Shown here piece by piece: positions 1-7,705 of a stretch of DNA of 23,185 nt. The translations under genes were made by a program, and so were the position numbers. Position 1 is the stretch's first letter. Each line of letters opens with the position of its first letter. Source of the stretch: Acidobacteriota bacterium. Lineage in GTDB: Bacteria > Acidobacteriota > Terriglobia > Terriglobales > Acidobacteriaceae. The notes beneath the pieces were generated by a model. The model did no database searches, was not told the DNA's origin, and saw only the letters and a program-made list of their open reading frames with translations. The DNA is taken from the NCBI GenBank assembly GCA_021851465.1, contig JAJZDL010000015.1:1-23185 (forward strand). Reading direction: 5' to 3'.

Positions 1-687
1 GAGATCGGCGGCGTCGTCGGGACGCTGGTGTCGGCGGTCTTTCTGCTGGGCATCGCATTCGTCAATCTGATTGTGCTGCGGTCCATCTACCGCGCCTTCG
101 TGCGGGTGCGCGGCGGGGCGCCGTATGTCGAAGAGGACTTCGACCTGCTGCTGGCCGACCGCGGCTTTCTCGCGCGGCTCTTCCGCCCGATGTTTGCGCT
201 CATCACGCGCAGTTGGCACATGTACCCGCTGGGCGTGCTCTTCGGCCTAGGCTTCGACACAGCGACCGAGATTGGCCTGCTGGGCATCGCCGCGGCCGAG
301 GCATCGAAGGGCCTTTCAATGGCCTCGATCCTGGTCTTCCCAGTGCTCTTCGCCGCAGGCATGTCGCTGATCGACACGACGGACAGCATCCTGATGCTGG
401 GGGCGTACGGCTGGGCCTTCATCAAGCCGGTGCGCAAGCTGTACTACAACATGACGATCACCTTCGTCTCGGTGGTGGTCGCGCTGGCGGTGGGAGGGAT
501 CGAGGCGCTGGGGCTGCTGGCCGGACACTTCCGCGTAAGCGGGTTGTTCTGGGACACGGTGCGTCGGCTGAATGACAACTTCGGCGCGCTGGGTTACTGC
601 ATCGTCGCGGTCTTCGCACTGAGCTGGGTTGTGTCGATCGCCATCTACAAGTGGCGGCGCTTCGACGATCTCGAACTGGGTGCATGA
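1..687 (+). CDS. NiCoT-family nickel/cobalt transporter, C-terminal part (5' end outside window)
   Basis: This is an integral inner-membrane permease that takes up Ni2+ or Co2+ (HoxN/NixA/NicO family). The reading frame is open from base 1, so the start lies upstream and 228 residues are visible. Family signatures seen: LGFDTATE at visible residues 83-90, the SLIDTTDSILM stretch near 122-132, and the KPVRKLYYNMTIT stretch just after it. Several hydrophobic helices follow, and the protein ends in a short charged tail. The HX4DH metal-selectivity motif of transmembrane helix 2 should lie in the missing part, so Ni versus Co preference cannot be judged. The gene ends in TGA at 685-687. The next gene is on the opposite strand and convergent, with about 190 bases between them and no obvious strong terminator hairpin. 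Confidence 0.9.
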   Translation, partial: EIGGVVGTLVSAVFLLGIAFVNLIVLRSIYRAFVRVRGGAPYVEEDFDLLLADRGFLARLFRPMFALITRSWHMYPLGVLFGLGFDTATEIGLLGIAAAEASKGLSMASILVFPVLFAAGMSLIDTTDSILMLGAYGWAFIKPVRKLYYNMTITFVSVVVALAVGGIEALGLLAGHFRVSGLFWDTVRRLNDNFGALGYCIVAVFALSWVVSIAIYKWRRFDDLELGA

Positions 688-880
688 GAGAACGGCTGGC
701 GCGCATGTGCTGGCGGCTGAATGGTAAACGGGAGACGCTCGACCTTCGCGTTGCCGGAGCTTCCCCGCAGGATTTGAATGCCATCGAGCACAGCAGTCCC
801 TCTTGAATGGGCTGTGGCGAGTCCCTCACGGTTGAGGCGCAGGCCGGCGATGGGCGCACGGTGGAGCGAGAGGGTGTCGC

Positions 881-1813
881 TCAACGTCCGTGCGAGGGGT
901 CGGGTGAGAGGGCGGTGGAGAGATCGACATAGAGGCGAGCGGGGGCGGGGGTGTCGCAGTTGCCGTCGCGCGCGTAGGTGCGGACGCAGGCCTGAGTGAT
1001 GGGCTTGCTGCGTGGGGATTTCGCGAACTGCCATACGACGGCGTCCAGTGTGCCGCTGGCGCTGGGCGGCAGCGGATCCGGCTGAAGGACGCAGCCGGGA
1101 GCGGGCGGGCAGGCGTCCTGGAAGGCCCAGAAGGCGATCGGGTGGAGATGCCCCTCAGCGACGCGCTGGCGAATGTCTTGAATGGTGGTGATGGTGACGG
1201 GCTTGCCGTTGGGGCCGCGGCCATCTGCGACGGGCTGGCCGCTGGCGTAAACCCCGGGAAGGTAATCGGAGTGGGCGACGGCCTCGGTCCATGCGAGCAG
1301 GTAGCTGGCCTGCTCAGGGAGTAGACGTCCACCTTCTTCCTGGTCGAGGAAGAGAATTGTTTGCGGTGGGAAGCCTTCGCGCTGGGCGGCGGCGATGGCG
1401 GCGGCGGCGTCCTGGCCCCCGAGTGCGGTGGGGGAGGGGCCATGTTTGGCCGCGCGGTTCAGCTCCGCGTCGAAGCGGCCGTTGGCGAGAACCACGAAGC
1501 CGAAGCCCGCGCGCAGGAGGATCTCGCGCTTGCCGATCCAGGAGTTCACTGTCTCGTAGGGGGGAGGGGTGATCCAGTATCCGGTGAAGGCGAAGTGTTT
1601 GCGCAGTTCGGGGAGGGATGCGTCGCCGGGGTAGTCGTTGCGGTCGAATCCGAGATAAGCGTGCGAGGAGTTGGCGGATTGGTCCGCGCCGGGTTGTGCA
1701 ATGGACGCAGTCTGCGCAAACGTTGCGGCTGTTGCCGCGAGCAGAGCAGCAAGCGCTACGGTTGCGATGCGCCCGGCGGTTGCGATGCGGGCGGCGAGGA
1801 TGCGGAGGTGCAT
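881..1813 (-). CDS. Secreted DUF1906 (Rv2525c-like, glycoside-hydrolase-like) protein
   Basis: The 310-residue product starts with a probable Sec signal peptide: basic residues near positions 4-15, an alanine/leucine core at 18-30, and a likely cleavage site after TFA at residue 33. The mature part resembles DUF1906/Rv2525c-like domains, which adopt a TIM-barrel fold related to GH25-type hydrolases. The supporting pieces are YLGFDRNDYPGD near 53-64, the YWITPPPY segment near 79-86, FLDQEEGG near 155-162 with acidic residues D157, E159 and E160 at a strand end, and GVYASG near 187-192. I infer a role on cell-wall or other extracellular glycans; the substrate is unknown. A GGAG ribosome site (minus strand, 1823-1826) lies 9 bases before the ATG. 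It is a lone gene facing away from purN. The C-terminal 80 residues, rich in Cys and Pro, are not recognised. Confidence 0.7.
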   Translation of the reverse strand: MHLRILAARIATAGRIATVALAALLAATAATFAQTASIAQPGADQSANSSHAYLGFDRNDYPGDASLPELRKHFAFTGYWITPPPYETVNSWIGKREILLRAGFGFVVLANGRFDAELNRAAKHGPSPTALGGQDAAAAIAAAQREGFPPQTILFLDQEEGGRLLPEQASYLLAWTEAVAHSDYLPGVYASGQPVADGRGPNGKPVTITTIQDIRQRVAEGHLHPIAFWAFQDACPPAPGCVLQPDPLPPSASGTLDAVVWQFAKSPRSKPITQACVRTYARDGNCDTPAPARLYVDLSTALSPDPSHGR

Positions 1814-2278
1814 GGTGGGAGTCTCCAGGCTTGCCAGCGGAATGGGGAGGGAGACAGGTTCCTTCGCCTCGTTGCAAATTGAATTCTATTGAGGAGGATA
1901 CCCCTGCTCGAGTCCTGAGATATTCTAAACAATACCGGGTCAGTCTGGACGTGGTCTGGGCTGGCTCTTCGACATCAGAGTTTAGCCTCACTCTGCATGG
2001 CTGTACGGCGCCGAAAGGACAACGGCCCATACTGTGCCTCTCATTCCTTCTTCAGAGCAGGGCCCGGTTCACAGCGGCGCAGGTCGATTGCCAGCCGTTC
2101 CAAATCTCAGGGGGCTTCGCGGTTGATATCTCGCGTGGCAGCCCAACATCTCTCCCGGACAGGTGCAATCTCGCCAATCTCCGACACCGCACCTCGCAAT
2201 CGGCGGCCCCTAATGCAGTACGATTCAGAGGAGCGGCCTGGCACTGAGCGCGAGGCCGGCTGAAGGAGGAGGCACGGC
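1814..2278. other. Divergent intergenic region between the DUF1906 gene and purN
   Basis: These 465 bases separate two divergently transcribed genes and must hold both promoters. I could not assign convincing -35/-10 pairs. The stretch around 1870-1935 is locally AT-rich and is the best place to look. A frame that would give an 88-residue arginine-rich peptide (1997-2263, +) looks like chance, having no ribosome site and an atypical composition. Confidence 0.4.
2263..2270 (+). promoter_or_regulatory. Ribosome binding site of purN that fixes a TTG start
   Basis: AAGGAGGA sits 8 bases before the TTG at 2279. It is a near-perfect Shine-Dalgarno sequence, and no ATG or GTG lies at a comparable distance. 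The PurN N-terminus (RLGILLSGRGSN) begins at once after this TTG, so the non-ATG start is well supported. Confidence 0.75.
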
Positions 2279-2893
2279 TTGCAGCGACTCGGGATTCTGC
2301 TCTCTGGACGAGGATCGAACTTTCTGGCCATCGCGGAGGCGATCCGCACGGGCCGTCTGGCGGGGGCGGAGATTGCGGTGGTTGTATCGAACCTGCCCGC
2401 AGCCGCCGGCATCGAGGCCGCGCGCGGCCTGGATCTGCCCGCCGTCGCCATTCCGTCGGCGGGCCGCAAGCGCGCCGAGCACGACGCCGAGGTTGTCGCA
2501 TCCCTGCGCCGGCACCGTGTCGATCTGGTCTGCCTGGCGGGATACATGCGCATCCTCTCGCCGGAGTTTGTGCGCGCCTTTCCCAACCGCATCCTCAATA
2601 TCCACCCATCGCTTCTGCCCGCCTTTCCTGGGCTGGATGCGCAGTCGCAGGCGCTGGAGTATGGGGCGAAGGTGGCCGGATGCACCGTGCATTTTGTGGA
2701 TGAGGAGATGGACCACGGCGCAATCGTCCTACAGAGCGTGGTGCCCGTTCTGGACGAGGACTCCGTAGAAACGCTCTCTGCACGCATCCTGGAGCAGGAA
2801 CACATCGCCTACCCGGAGGCCATCGCGCGCGTCCTGAGCGGCGAGTTCCACCTCTCGGGCCGTCGCTACATTCATCGCGGCAGGCAGACCTGA
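2279..2893 (+). CDS. purN: Phosphoribosylglycinamide formyltransferase (GAR transformylase)
   Basis: PurN transfers a formyl group from 10-formyltetrahydrofolate to GAR, the third step of cytosolic purine synthesis. The 204 residues match the usual family length. Seen in the sequence: the phosphate-binding loop GRGSN at 10-14, LAGYMRIL at 86-93, the signature NIHPSLLPAFPG at 107-118 with catalytic N107 and H109, and the third catalytic residue D145 in EEMDHG. The start is TTG, supported by a strong ribosome site 8 bases upstream. purN stands alone here, without other purine genes. It converges on the RNase J gene, with only 15 bases between the two stop codons and no clear terminator in the gap. 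Confidence 0.95.
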   Translation: MQRLGILLSGRGSNFLAIAEAIRTGRLAGAEIAVVVSNLPAAAGIEAARGLDLPAVAIPSAGRKRAEHDAEVVASLRRHRVDLVCLAGYMRILSPEFVRAFPNRILNIHPSLLPAFPGLDAQSQALEYGAKVAGCTVHFVDEEMDHGAIVLQSVVPVLDEDSVETLSARILEQEHIAYPEAIARVLSGEFHLSGRRYIHRGRQT

Positions 2894-2908
2894 TCGGGGT
2901 GCGGGCCG

Positions 2909-4570
2909 TCAGACCTCCATGACGACCGGCATGATGAGCGGACGGCGGCTCATGTTCTTCTGAATGTAGCGTTTCAGGTCGCTGCGTACCTTCTCTTTGA
3001 TGACGCCGTAATCGACCTTCTCCTCGTCGCTGGAGTTCTCCAGCGTGCGCTGCACCACCAGGCGGGCCTCGGCGATCATTGCCGGGTCGTCCACTGTAAA
3101 CCCGCGTATCACAATCTCCGGCGCAACCTCCACCTTGCCGGTGCGCTTGTTGATGGTGATGATGGGCAGTACGATGCCGCCCTCGCCGATGTGCTGGCGG
3201 TCGCGCAGGATGATGTCCTCGACCACGTCGATGGAGCCGCCCGCATCGATGCACACGCGCCCGACGGCGACCTTGCCTGTCTTGACCGCGCTGGCCTTGT
3301 CCAACTCCAGGACCTCGCCGTCCTCCAACAGAATCACCTTTTCGACGATGTCCATGTTGCCCGCCAGCTCCGCATGGCGCTTCAGGTGGCGATAGTCGCC
3401 GTGGATGGGAACGAAGAACTTGGGCCGCATCAGGTTGATCATCAGCCGCATCTCCTCCTGCGACCCGTGCCCGCTCACATGGATCAAGCCCTGCGTGCCG
3501 TCGTCGTGGATCACCTTGGCCTCGCGCCGCTCCAGGTGGTCGATCATGCGGTAGATCGACTTCTCGTTGCCTGGAATGACGCGCGAGCTGAGCAGGACCG
3601 TGTCGCCCGCATCGATGCGGGCGTACTTATGGTTGTTCACCGCCGCCCGAGAGAGCGCCGACATCGGCTCGCCCTGCGTGCCGGAGATCATCACCAGCAC
3701 CTTGTTGTCCGGCATCTCGCGTATCTGACCGGGGTTTACGATCAGCCCCGGCGGCAGGTCCAGATACCCCAGATCCTGCGCGATCTCCGTGGAGTTGTCC
3801 AGCGAGCGGCCGATCACCGCCACCTTGCGCCCATGCGCCTGCGCAAGCTCCATGGCAACGCGAATGCGATGGATCGACGAGGAAAAACAACTGAAGAAGA
3901 GTTTCTTCTTGGTCTGCGCGAAGATCTCGTCCAGCCGCGGGCGAACCGCGCGCTCGCTCGGCGTATAACCGGGCCGGTCCACGTTGGTCGAGTCCTGCAG
4001 CAGGCACAGCACGCCGTGCTTGCCCAGCTCCGCAAACGAGTGCAGGTCGAAGGGCTTGCCGTCCGGCGAGGAGAGGTCGATCTTGAAGTCGCCGGTGTGG
4101 ACGACAACGCCCACTGGCGTGTGGATCGCCAGCGCCACGCAATCCACCAGGCTGTGCGTTACGCGGATCGGCAGGATGGAGAACGGCCCTAGAGTGAAGC
4201 GGCGGCCGGGCAGCATCTCGATCAGCTCGGCGTCGTCCAGCAGGTGGTGCTCCTCCAGCTTGCCCTCGACATAGGCCAGGGTGAACTCCGTGCCATACAC
4301 CGGCACGTTCAGCTCGGAGAGGATCCAGGGCAGGCCGCCGATGTGGTCCTCGTGCCCGTGGGTCAGCACGATCGCGCGAACCTTCTCGCGGTTTTCCGTC
4401 AGGTAGCTGATGTCGGGGACGACGATGTCGACGCCCAGCAACTCTTCTTCGGGAAACATGAGACCGGCATCGATAACGACAATGTCGTCCTGCCAGCGGA
4501 GGGCGGTGCAGTTCATGCCGAACTCACCAAGGCCCCCAAGGGGAATAATGCGTAATTTATCTTGGGCCAT
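2909..4570 (-). CDS. rnj: Ribonuclease J
   Basis: RNase J is a metallo-beta-lactamase/beta-CASP nuclease with endo- and 5'-3' exonuclease activity on mRNA and rRNA precursors. From the ATG at 4570 the product has 553 residues, the normal size. Visible motifs: RIIPLGGLGEFGMN at 7-20, the metal-binding HGHEDH at 71-76, H139 and D161 as further ligands, the beta-CASP segment with ISGTQGEPMSAL, and the VSGHGSQEEM and PIHGDYRHL motifs before the C-terminal domain. The frame stays open another 107 codons upstream, but that stretch is unlike any RNase J and covers the divergent promoter region, so I chose 4570. The ribosome site there is poor (CAAGAAA just before ATG), so the true start is slightly uncertain. 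It is divergent from iscR. Confidence 0.95.
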   Translation of the reverse strand: MAQDKLRIIPLGGLGEFGMNCTALRWQDDIVVIDAGLMFPEEELLGVDIVVPDISYLTENREKVRAIVLTHGHEDHIGGLPWILSELNVPVYGTEFTLAYVEGKLEEHHLLDDAELIEMLPGRRFTLGPFSILPIRVTHSLVDCVALAIHTPVGVVVHTGDFKIDLSSPDGKPFDLHSFAELGKHGVLCLLQDSTNVDRPGYTPSERAVRPRLDEIFAQTKKKLFFSCFSSSIHRIRVAMELAQAHGRKVAVIGRSLDNSTEIAQDLGYLDLPPGLIVNPGQIREMPDNKVLVMISGTQGEPMSALSRAAVNNHKYARIDAGDTVLLSSRVIPGNEKSIYRMIDHLERREAKVIHDDGTQGLIHVSGHGSQEEMRLMINLMRPKFFVPIHGDYRHLKRHAELAGNMDIVEKVILLEDGEVLELDKASAVKTGKVAVGRVCIDAGGSIDVVEDIILRDRQHIGEGGIVLPIITINKRTGKVEVAPEIVIRGFTVDDPAMIAEARLVVQRTLENSSDEEKVDYGVIKEKVRSDLKRYIQKNMSRRPLIMPVVMEV

Positions 4571-4757
4571 TTTCTTGAGTTTATCAGGTGTGTCGCGCGG
4601 ACTGACGCAGCAGGCATTCCAGCGTCGTCGAAGGACCGTCCTCTCGTCGCACCACTGCACGATCACCAGTACATACACGCCCAGTCCTATCGTTCGCTTC
4701 GGGCCGCCGTCGCCGTGCGCCACAAGGCAGAGGCGGTTGGTCATGTGAGGCTGGGAC

Positions 4758-4786
4758 TTGCACGCGGGCTGCATCCGCCGTACACT
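4758..4786 (+). promoter_or_regulatory. Predicted promoter of the isc operon
   Basis: TTGCAC (4758-4763, five of six matches to TTGACA at -35 if TTGCAC is aligned with one swap tolerated) is followed after exactly 17 bases by TACACT (4781-4786, four of six matches to TATAAT). Transcription would begin near 4792-4794, inside the adjacent inverted repeat, and leave a leader of about 80 bases before iscR. The assignment assumes a standard housekeeping sigma factor. Confidence 0.5.
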
Positions 4787-4787
4787 A

Positions 4788-4818
4788 AATACGACCAATA
4801 CGGTCTGATTGGCGTATT
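4788..4818 (+). promoter_or_regulatory. Candidate IscR operator (imperfect inverted repeat over the transcription start)
   Basis: AATACGACCAAT (4788-4799) and ATTGGCGTATT (4808-4818) form inverted arms that match completely except for one extra A in the left arm; 8 bases separate them. The site follows the predicted -10 box at once, where a bound repressor would block transcription. Rrf2-family regulators such as IscR bind dyads of this general shape and commonly repress their own operon. That IscR is the ligand here is an inference. Confidence 0.55.
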
Positions 4819-4874
4819 CGGGCCAATCCAGCCGTGACGGACTGAGTGCAGTGCTGGCGCGAGGGAGGCAACAG

Positions 4875-5369
4875 ATGCTGCGTCTGACCAAAAAAGCGGA
4901 TTATGCCCTGATGGCGCTCAAGTACCTGGCCGAGCAGCCGGGCAGTTCCTGTGGCGCCGGCACACAGAATGGCGGCGCACAGAGCGCCAAGGACATTGCG
5001 CAGGCGTACCATATTCCTCCGCCGCTGCTGGCGAAGATCCTGCAGACGCTGGCGCGCGCGGGCTTGCTGGTCTCCCATGCGGGAACCAACGGGGGCTACG
5101 CGCTGGCGCGGTCGGCGGCGAAGATCTCGGCCTTCGAGGTGATCCGGGCCGTCGACGGGCCGCTGTTCATCACCAACTGCGTTACGATCCACGGCCCGTG
5201 CGACCTGGCCGGGCATTGCACCATCAAAGAACCGTTGCGCAAGGTGAACGACTCGATCAAGGACCTACTCAGCAACATTCACATCAGCGACCTGGTGGAG
5301 ATGGACGAAGGTCATCACAGAGAGGCCGACTCAGCAGTGGGCGGCGGATTGGTAACACTCCCGGCGTAG
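4875..5369 (+). CDS. iscR: Rrf2-family Fe-S regulator, IscR-like
   Basis: This 164-residue DNA-binding regulator should sense the Fe-S state and control the operon it heads. The N-terminal winged helix has the typical start MLRLTKKADYALMALKYLA (1-19), the recognition region SAKDIAQAYHIPPPLLAKILQTL (37-59) and the wing GTNGGYALAR (70-79). Three cysteines, C102, C109 and C115, provide candidate [2Fe-2S] ligands in the usual loop; their spacing is C-x6-C-x5-C, one residue longer in the first gap than in E. coli IscR. Residues about 23-36 form a Ser/Gly-rich insertion with an extra C26. The ATG at 4875 follows GGGAGG by 6 bases; the open frame upstream runs through the promoter and is not used. 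iscS begins 33 bases downstream. Confidence 0.88.
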   Translation: MLRLTKKADYALMALKYLAEQPGSSCGAGTQNGGAQSAKDIAQAYHIPPPLLAKILQTLARAGLLVSHAGTNGGYALARSAAKISAFEVIRAVDGPLFITNCVTIHGPCDLAGHCTIKEPLRKVNDSIKDLLSNIHISDLVEMDEGHHREADSAVGGGLVTLPA

Positions 5370-5402
5370 AGCAGGGAGACAGAAACATGAGGGAGCTACG
5401 CA

Positions 5403-6728
5403 ATGAATGTTGAGAATGGGAACGGCCATAATGGCACGGTCAACGGCATGAACAGCACCGGCGTCATTATCACCAATTCGGCGACGCCGCTGCCGGAGGG
5501 CGTGCATCTACCGCTGTACATGGACAACCACGCGACAACGCCGCTCGATCCGCGCGTGCTGGATGCCATGATGCCGTACCTGACGGGCAAGTTCGGCAAC
5601 GCGGCCAGCCGCAACCACCAGTTCGGCTGGGAGGCGGAGAAGGCCGTCGAGACCGCGCGCGAACAGATCGCCAGGCTGATCGGGGCAAGCGCCAAGGAGA
5701 TCATCTTCACCTCCGGCGCCACCGAATCCAACAACCTGGCAATCAAGGGCATCGCGGAGATGTACCGTGAACGCGGCAACCACATCATCACCCAGGTCAC
5801 CGAGCACAAGGCGGTCCTCGATACATGCAAGAAGCTGGAGAAGCAGGGCTACCGCGTGACCTATCTGCCAGTGATGGCAGATGGCCTCATCGACCTGGAC
5901 GACCTGAAGCGCGCCATCGTGACGGAGGGGCCGGAGAAGACCATTCTGGTCTCGATCATGTATGCCAACAACGAGATTGGAGTGGTGCAGCCCATCCGCG
6001 AGATCGGCAGGATCTGCCACGAGAAGGGCGTTCTGTTCCACACCGACGCGGTGCAGGCGGTGGGCAAGATCCCGGTCGACGTGCAGGCCGACAACATTGA
6101 CGTCCTCAGCATCTCCGCGCACAAGCTCTACGGGCCGAAGGGCGTCGGCGCGCTCTACGTCCGCCGCCGCAACCCGCGCGTGCAGATCACCGAGCAGATC
6201 AACGGCGGAGGCCACGAGCGTGGAATGCGCTCCGGCACACTCAACGTCCCCGGCATCGTCGGCATGGGCGCGGCCTGCGAGATATGCAGGAACGAGATGG
6301 CCGCCGAAGCCCTCCGCGAGCAGGAGCTGCGCGACTATCTGCGCGCCAAGCTGGAGAACGCGCTGGACTACACCCAGGTGAACGGCAACATGGAGCACCA
6401 CCTGCCCGGCAACCTGAACATGAGCTTCGTCTACGTCGAGGGCGAGAGCCTGCTGATGGGAATCAACGACATCGCTGTCTCGTCCGGCTCGGCCTGCACC
6501 TCGGCCACGCTGGAGCCGAGCTATGTGCTGAAGGCGCTCGGCCTGGGCGACGAGATCGCCCACAGCTCGATCCGCTTCGGCCTGGGCCGCTTCAACACCA
6601 GGGCCGAGGTAGATTATGTGGCCGACAAGATCATCGACGTGGTGCGCAAGCTGCGCGAGCTCAGCCCGCTCTACGAGATGGTGCTGGAAGGCATCGACCT
6701 GACCAAGATCGAATGGGCCGCGCACTAG
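5403..6728 (+). CDS. iscS: Cysteine desulfurase IscS
   Basis: IscS is a PLP enzyme that converts cysteine to alanine and passes the persulfide sulfur to IscU. The 441 residues include the core fold from about residue 38 (LYMDNHATTPLDP), H135 that stacks on PLP, D215 and Q218 in HTDAVQAVG, the Schiff-base lysine K241 in SAHKLYGPKG, and the persulfide cysteine C365 in SSGSACTSATLEPSY. This longer mobile loop marks the IscS type rather than SufS. It carries an N-terminal extension of about 35 residues rich in Asn and Gly, absent from the classical enzyme. AGGGAG at 5390-5395 stands 7 bases before the ATG at 5403. The gene is second in the isc operon, with 57 bases before iscU. Confidence 0.95.
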   Translation: MNVENGNGHNGTVNGMNSTGVIITNSATPLPEGVHLPLYMDNHATTPLDPRVLDAMMPYLTGKFGNAASRNHQFGWEAEKAVETAREQIARLIGASAKEIIFTSGATESNNLAIKGIAEMYRERGNHIITQVTEHKAVLDTCKKLEKQGYRVTYLPVMADGLIDLDDLKRAIVTEGPEKTILVSIMYANNEIGVVQPIREIGRICHEKGVLFHTDAVQAVGKIPVDVQADNIDVLSISAHKLYGPKGVGALYVRRRNPRVQITEQINGGGHERGMRSGTLNVPGIVGMGAACEICRNEMAAEALREQELRDYLRAKLENALDYTQVNGNMEHHLPGNLNMSFVYVEGESLLMGINDIAVSSGSACTSATLEPSYVLKALGLGDEIAHSSIRFGLGRFNTRAEVDYVADKIIDVVRKLRELSPLYEMVLEGIDLTKIEWAAH

Positions 6729-6785
6729 GAACCGGAAGTTTGGCAGGGGCATCTAACAAATCAGGATGGACGAAGGAGAATCGAC

Positions 6786-7208
6786 ATGGCATATAGCGAC
6801 AAGGTACTGAGTCATTACGAGCACCCGCGCAACGTCGGCACGCTGGACAAGTCCTCCGAGAGCGTAGGCACCGGGCTGGTGGGCGCGCCGGAGTGCGGCG
6901 ATGTAATGCGCTTGCAGATCCGCGTCAACCCGGAGACGCAGGTCATCGAGGACGCGAAGTTCAAGACCTTCGGCTGCGGCTCGGCGATTGCCAGCTCGTC
7001 GCTGGCCACCGAGTGGGTCAAGGGCAAGACGGTCAGCGAGGCGCTCACCATCTCCAACACCGACATCGTCAAGGAGCTTGCGCTGCCGCCGGTCAAGATC
7101 CACTGCTCGGTGCTGGCGGAGGACGCGATCCGCGCCGCCATCGGCGATTGGAAGAAGAAGAACGGAGTGGCCGAAGAGGCTGGCGTGGCAGTCGCGGCGT
7201 CGGCCTAA
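6786..7208 (+). CDS. iscU: Fe-S cluster assembly scaffold IscU
   Basis: IscU is the scaffold on which sulfur from IscS and iron are assembled into [2Fe-2S] and [4Fe-4S] clusters. The 140-residue protein has the three cluster-binding cysteines C37 (GAPECGD), C64 (FGCGSAIASSS) and C107 (KIHCSVLA), plus the conserved D39. The loop LPPVK at 100-104 is the known HscA-binding motif, so this scaffold appears built to work with the HscA/HscB chaperone pair even though hscA is not next to it. The last 15 residues form an Ala/Val-rich tail not seen in the short E. coli protein. AAGGAG lies 7 bases before the ATG. It is followed after 17 bases by iscA. Confidence 0.95.
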   Translation: MAYSDKVLSHYEHPRNVGTLDKSSESVGTGLVGAPECGDVMRLQIRVNPETQVIEDAKFKTFGCGSAIASSSLATEWVKGKTVSEALTISNTDIVKELALPPVKIHCSVLAEDAIRAAIGDWKKKNGVAEEAGVAVAASA

Positions 7209-7225
7209 GGCCAGAAGGCGGAACA

Positions 7226-7705
7226 ATGGCGATGGTCGCTCTACAAACCGCAACCCCCACAGGGGCGATGGCTCCGGCACCCACGCCCGCTGCCGCTCAG
7301 CCTGCGCTTACTGCGGACGGCGATGCCGACGGTGCCAAGGGCATTCGTGTGACGCCGCGTGCGTTGAAGCGCATCCGCGCGGCCATGGCGAAGGAGAATA
7401 TCTCGCCCGCGGCGGGAGGATTGCGCGTGGGCATCACCGGCGGCGGCTGCTCCGGGCTGAGCTACAGCATCAAGTTCGACACGCAGCCACGCGAGCGCGA
7501 CCGCGTCTACGCCTTCAACCAGGCACACCTCGATCCTACAGCCGGCGGCGCACCGCCGATCCGCATCTTCGTCGATCCCAAGAGCTTCCTCTACCTCAGC
7601 GGCATGGTGCTCGACTACGAGGAGACGCTGCTACGCCAGGCCTTCCACTTCATCAATCCGCACTCCACCAAAAGCTGCGGCTGCGGCTCCAGCTTCTCGA
7701 CGTAA
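7226..7705 (+). CDS. iscA: A-type Fe-S carrier protein, IscA/HesB family
   Basis: A-type carriers accept clusters or iron and deliver them to target enzymes. The product has 159 residues, clearly longer than the 107 of E. coli IscA. About 37 extra N-terminal residues, rich in Ala, Pro and Thr, precede the core IRVTPRALKRI (40-50). The three ligand cysteines are present: C75 in GGGCSGLSY, and C151 and C153 in SCGCGSSFS. The distance from C75 to C151 exceeds that of classical IscA, owing to extra residues around 95-112. The start at 7226 has only a weak ribosome site (AAGGCGG). The stop codon overlaps the hscB start by one base (TAATG), which points to coupled translation. Confidence 0.9.
   Translation: MAMVALQTATPTGAMAPAPTPAAAQPALTADGDADGAKGIRVTPRALKRIRAAMAKENISPAAGGLRVGITGGGCSGLSYSIKFDTQPRERDRVYAFNQAHLDPTAGGAPPIRIFVDPKSFLYLSGMVLDYEETLLRQAFHFINPHSTKSCGCGSSFST

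Larger units (their letters stand above)
4571..4874. other. Divergent intergenic region between rnj and iscR
   Basis: These 304 bases hold the start signals for rnj (leftward) and the isc operon (rightward). The iscR side carries a recognisable promoter and an inverted repeat, listed separately. For rnj I see no strong promoter or ribosome site. Both strands are open in some frames, as is common in GC-rich DNA, but none of these looks like a protein. Confidence 0.5.

Noticed and set aside
1997..2263. An 88-codon frame upstream of purN
   Set aside because: Arg/Ser-rich and low-information, with no ribosome site; probably chance.
3191..4192. A 333-codon plus-strand frame opposite the RNase J gene
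   Set aside because: It mirrors the codon pattern of the real gene, is rich in His, Arg and Gln, has no ribosome site and resembles no protein.
4809..4874. An earlier ATG for iscR
   Set aside because: It lies within the proposed operator and has no ribosome site; ATG 4875 has GGGAGG 6 bases before it and matches the family start.
4571..4891. An upstream extension of RNase J by 107 codons
   Set aside because: The residues do not resemble any RNase J, the normal length is reached from 4570, and the extension would cover the isc promoter and run into iscR.
5508..6752. A 414-codon minus-strand frame opposite iscS
   Set aside because: A typical antisense shadow in GC-rich DNA; iscS has all its catalytic residues on the other strand.
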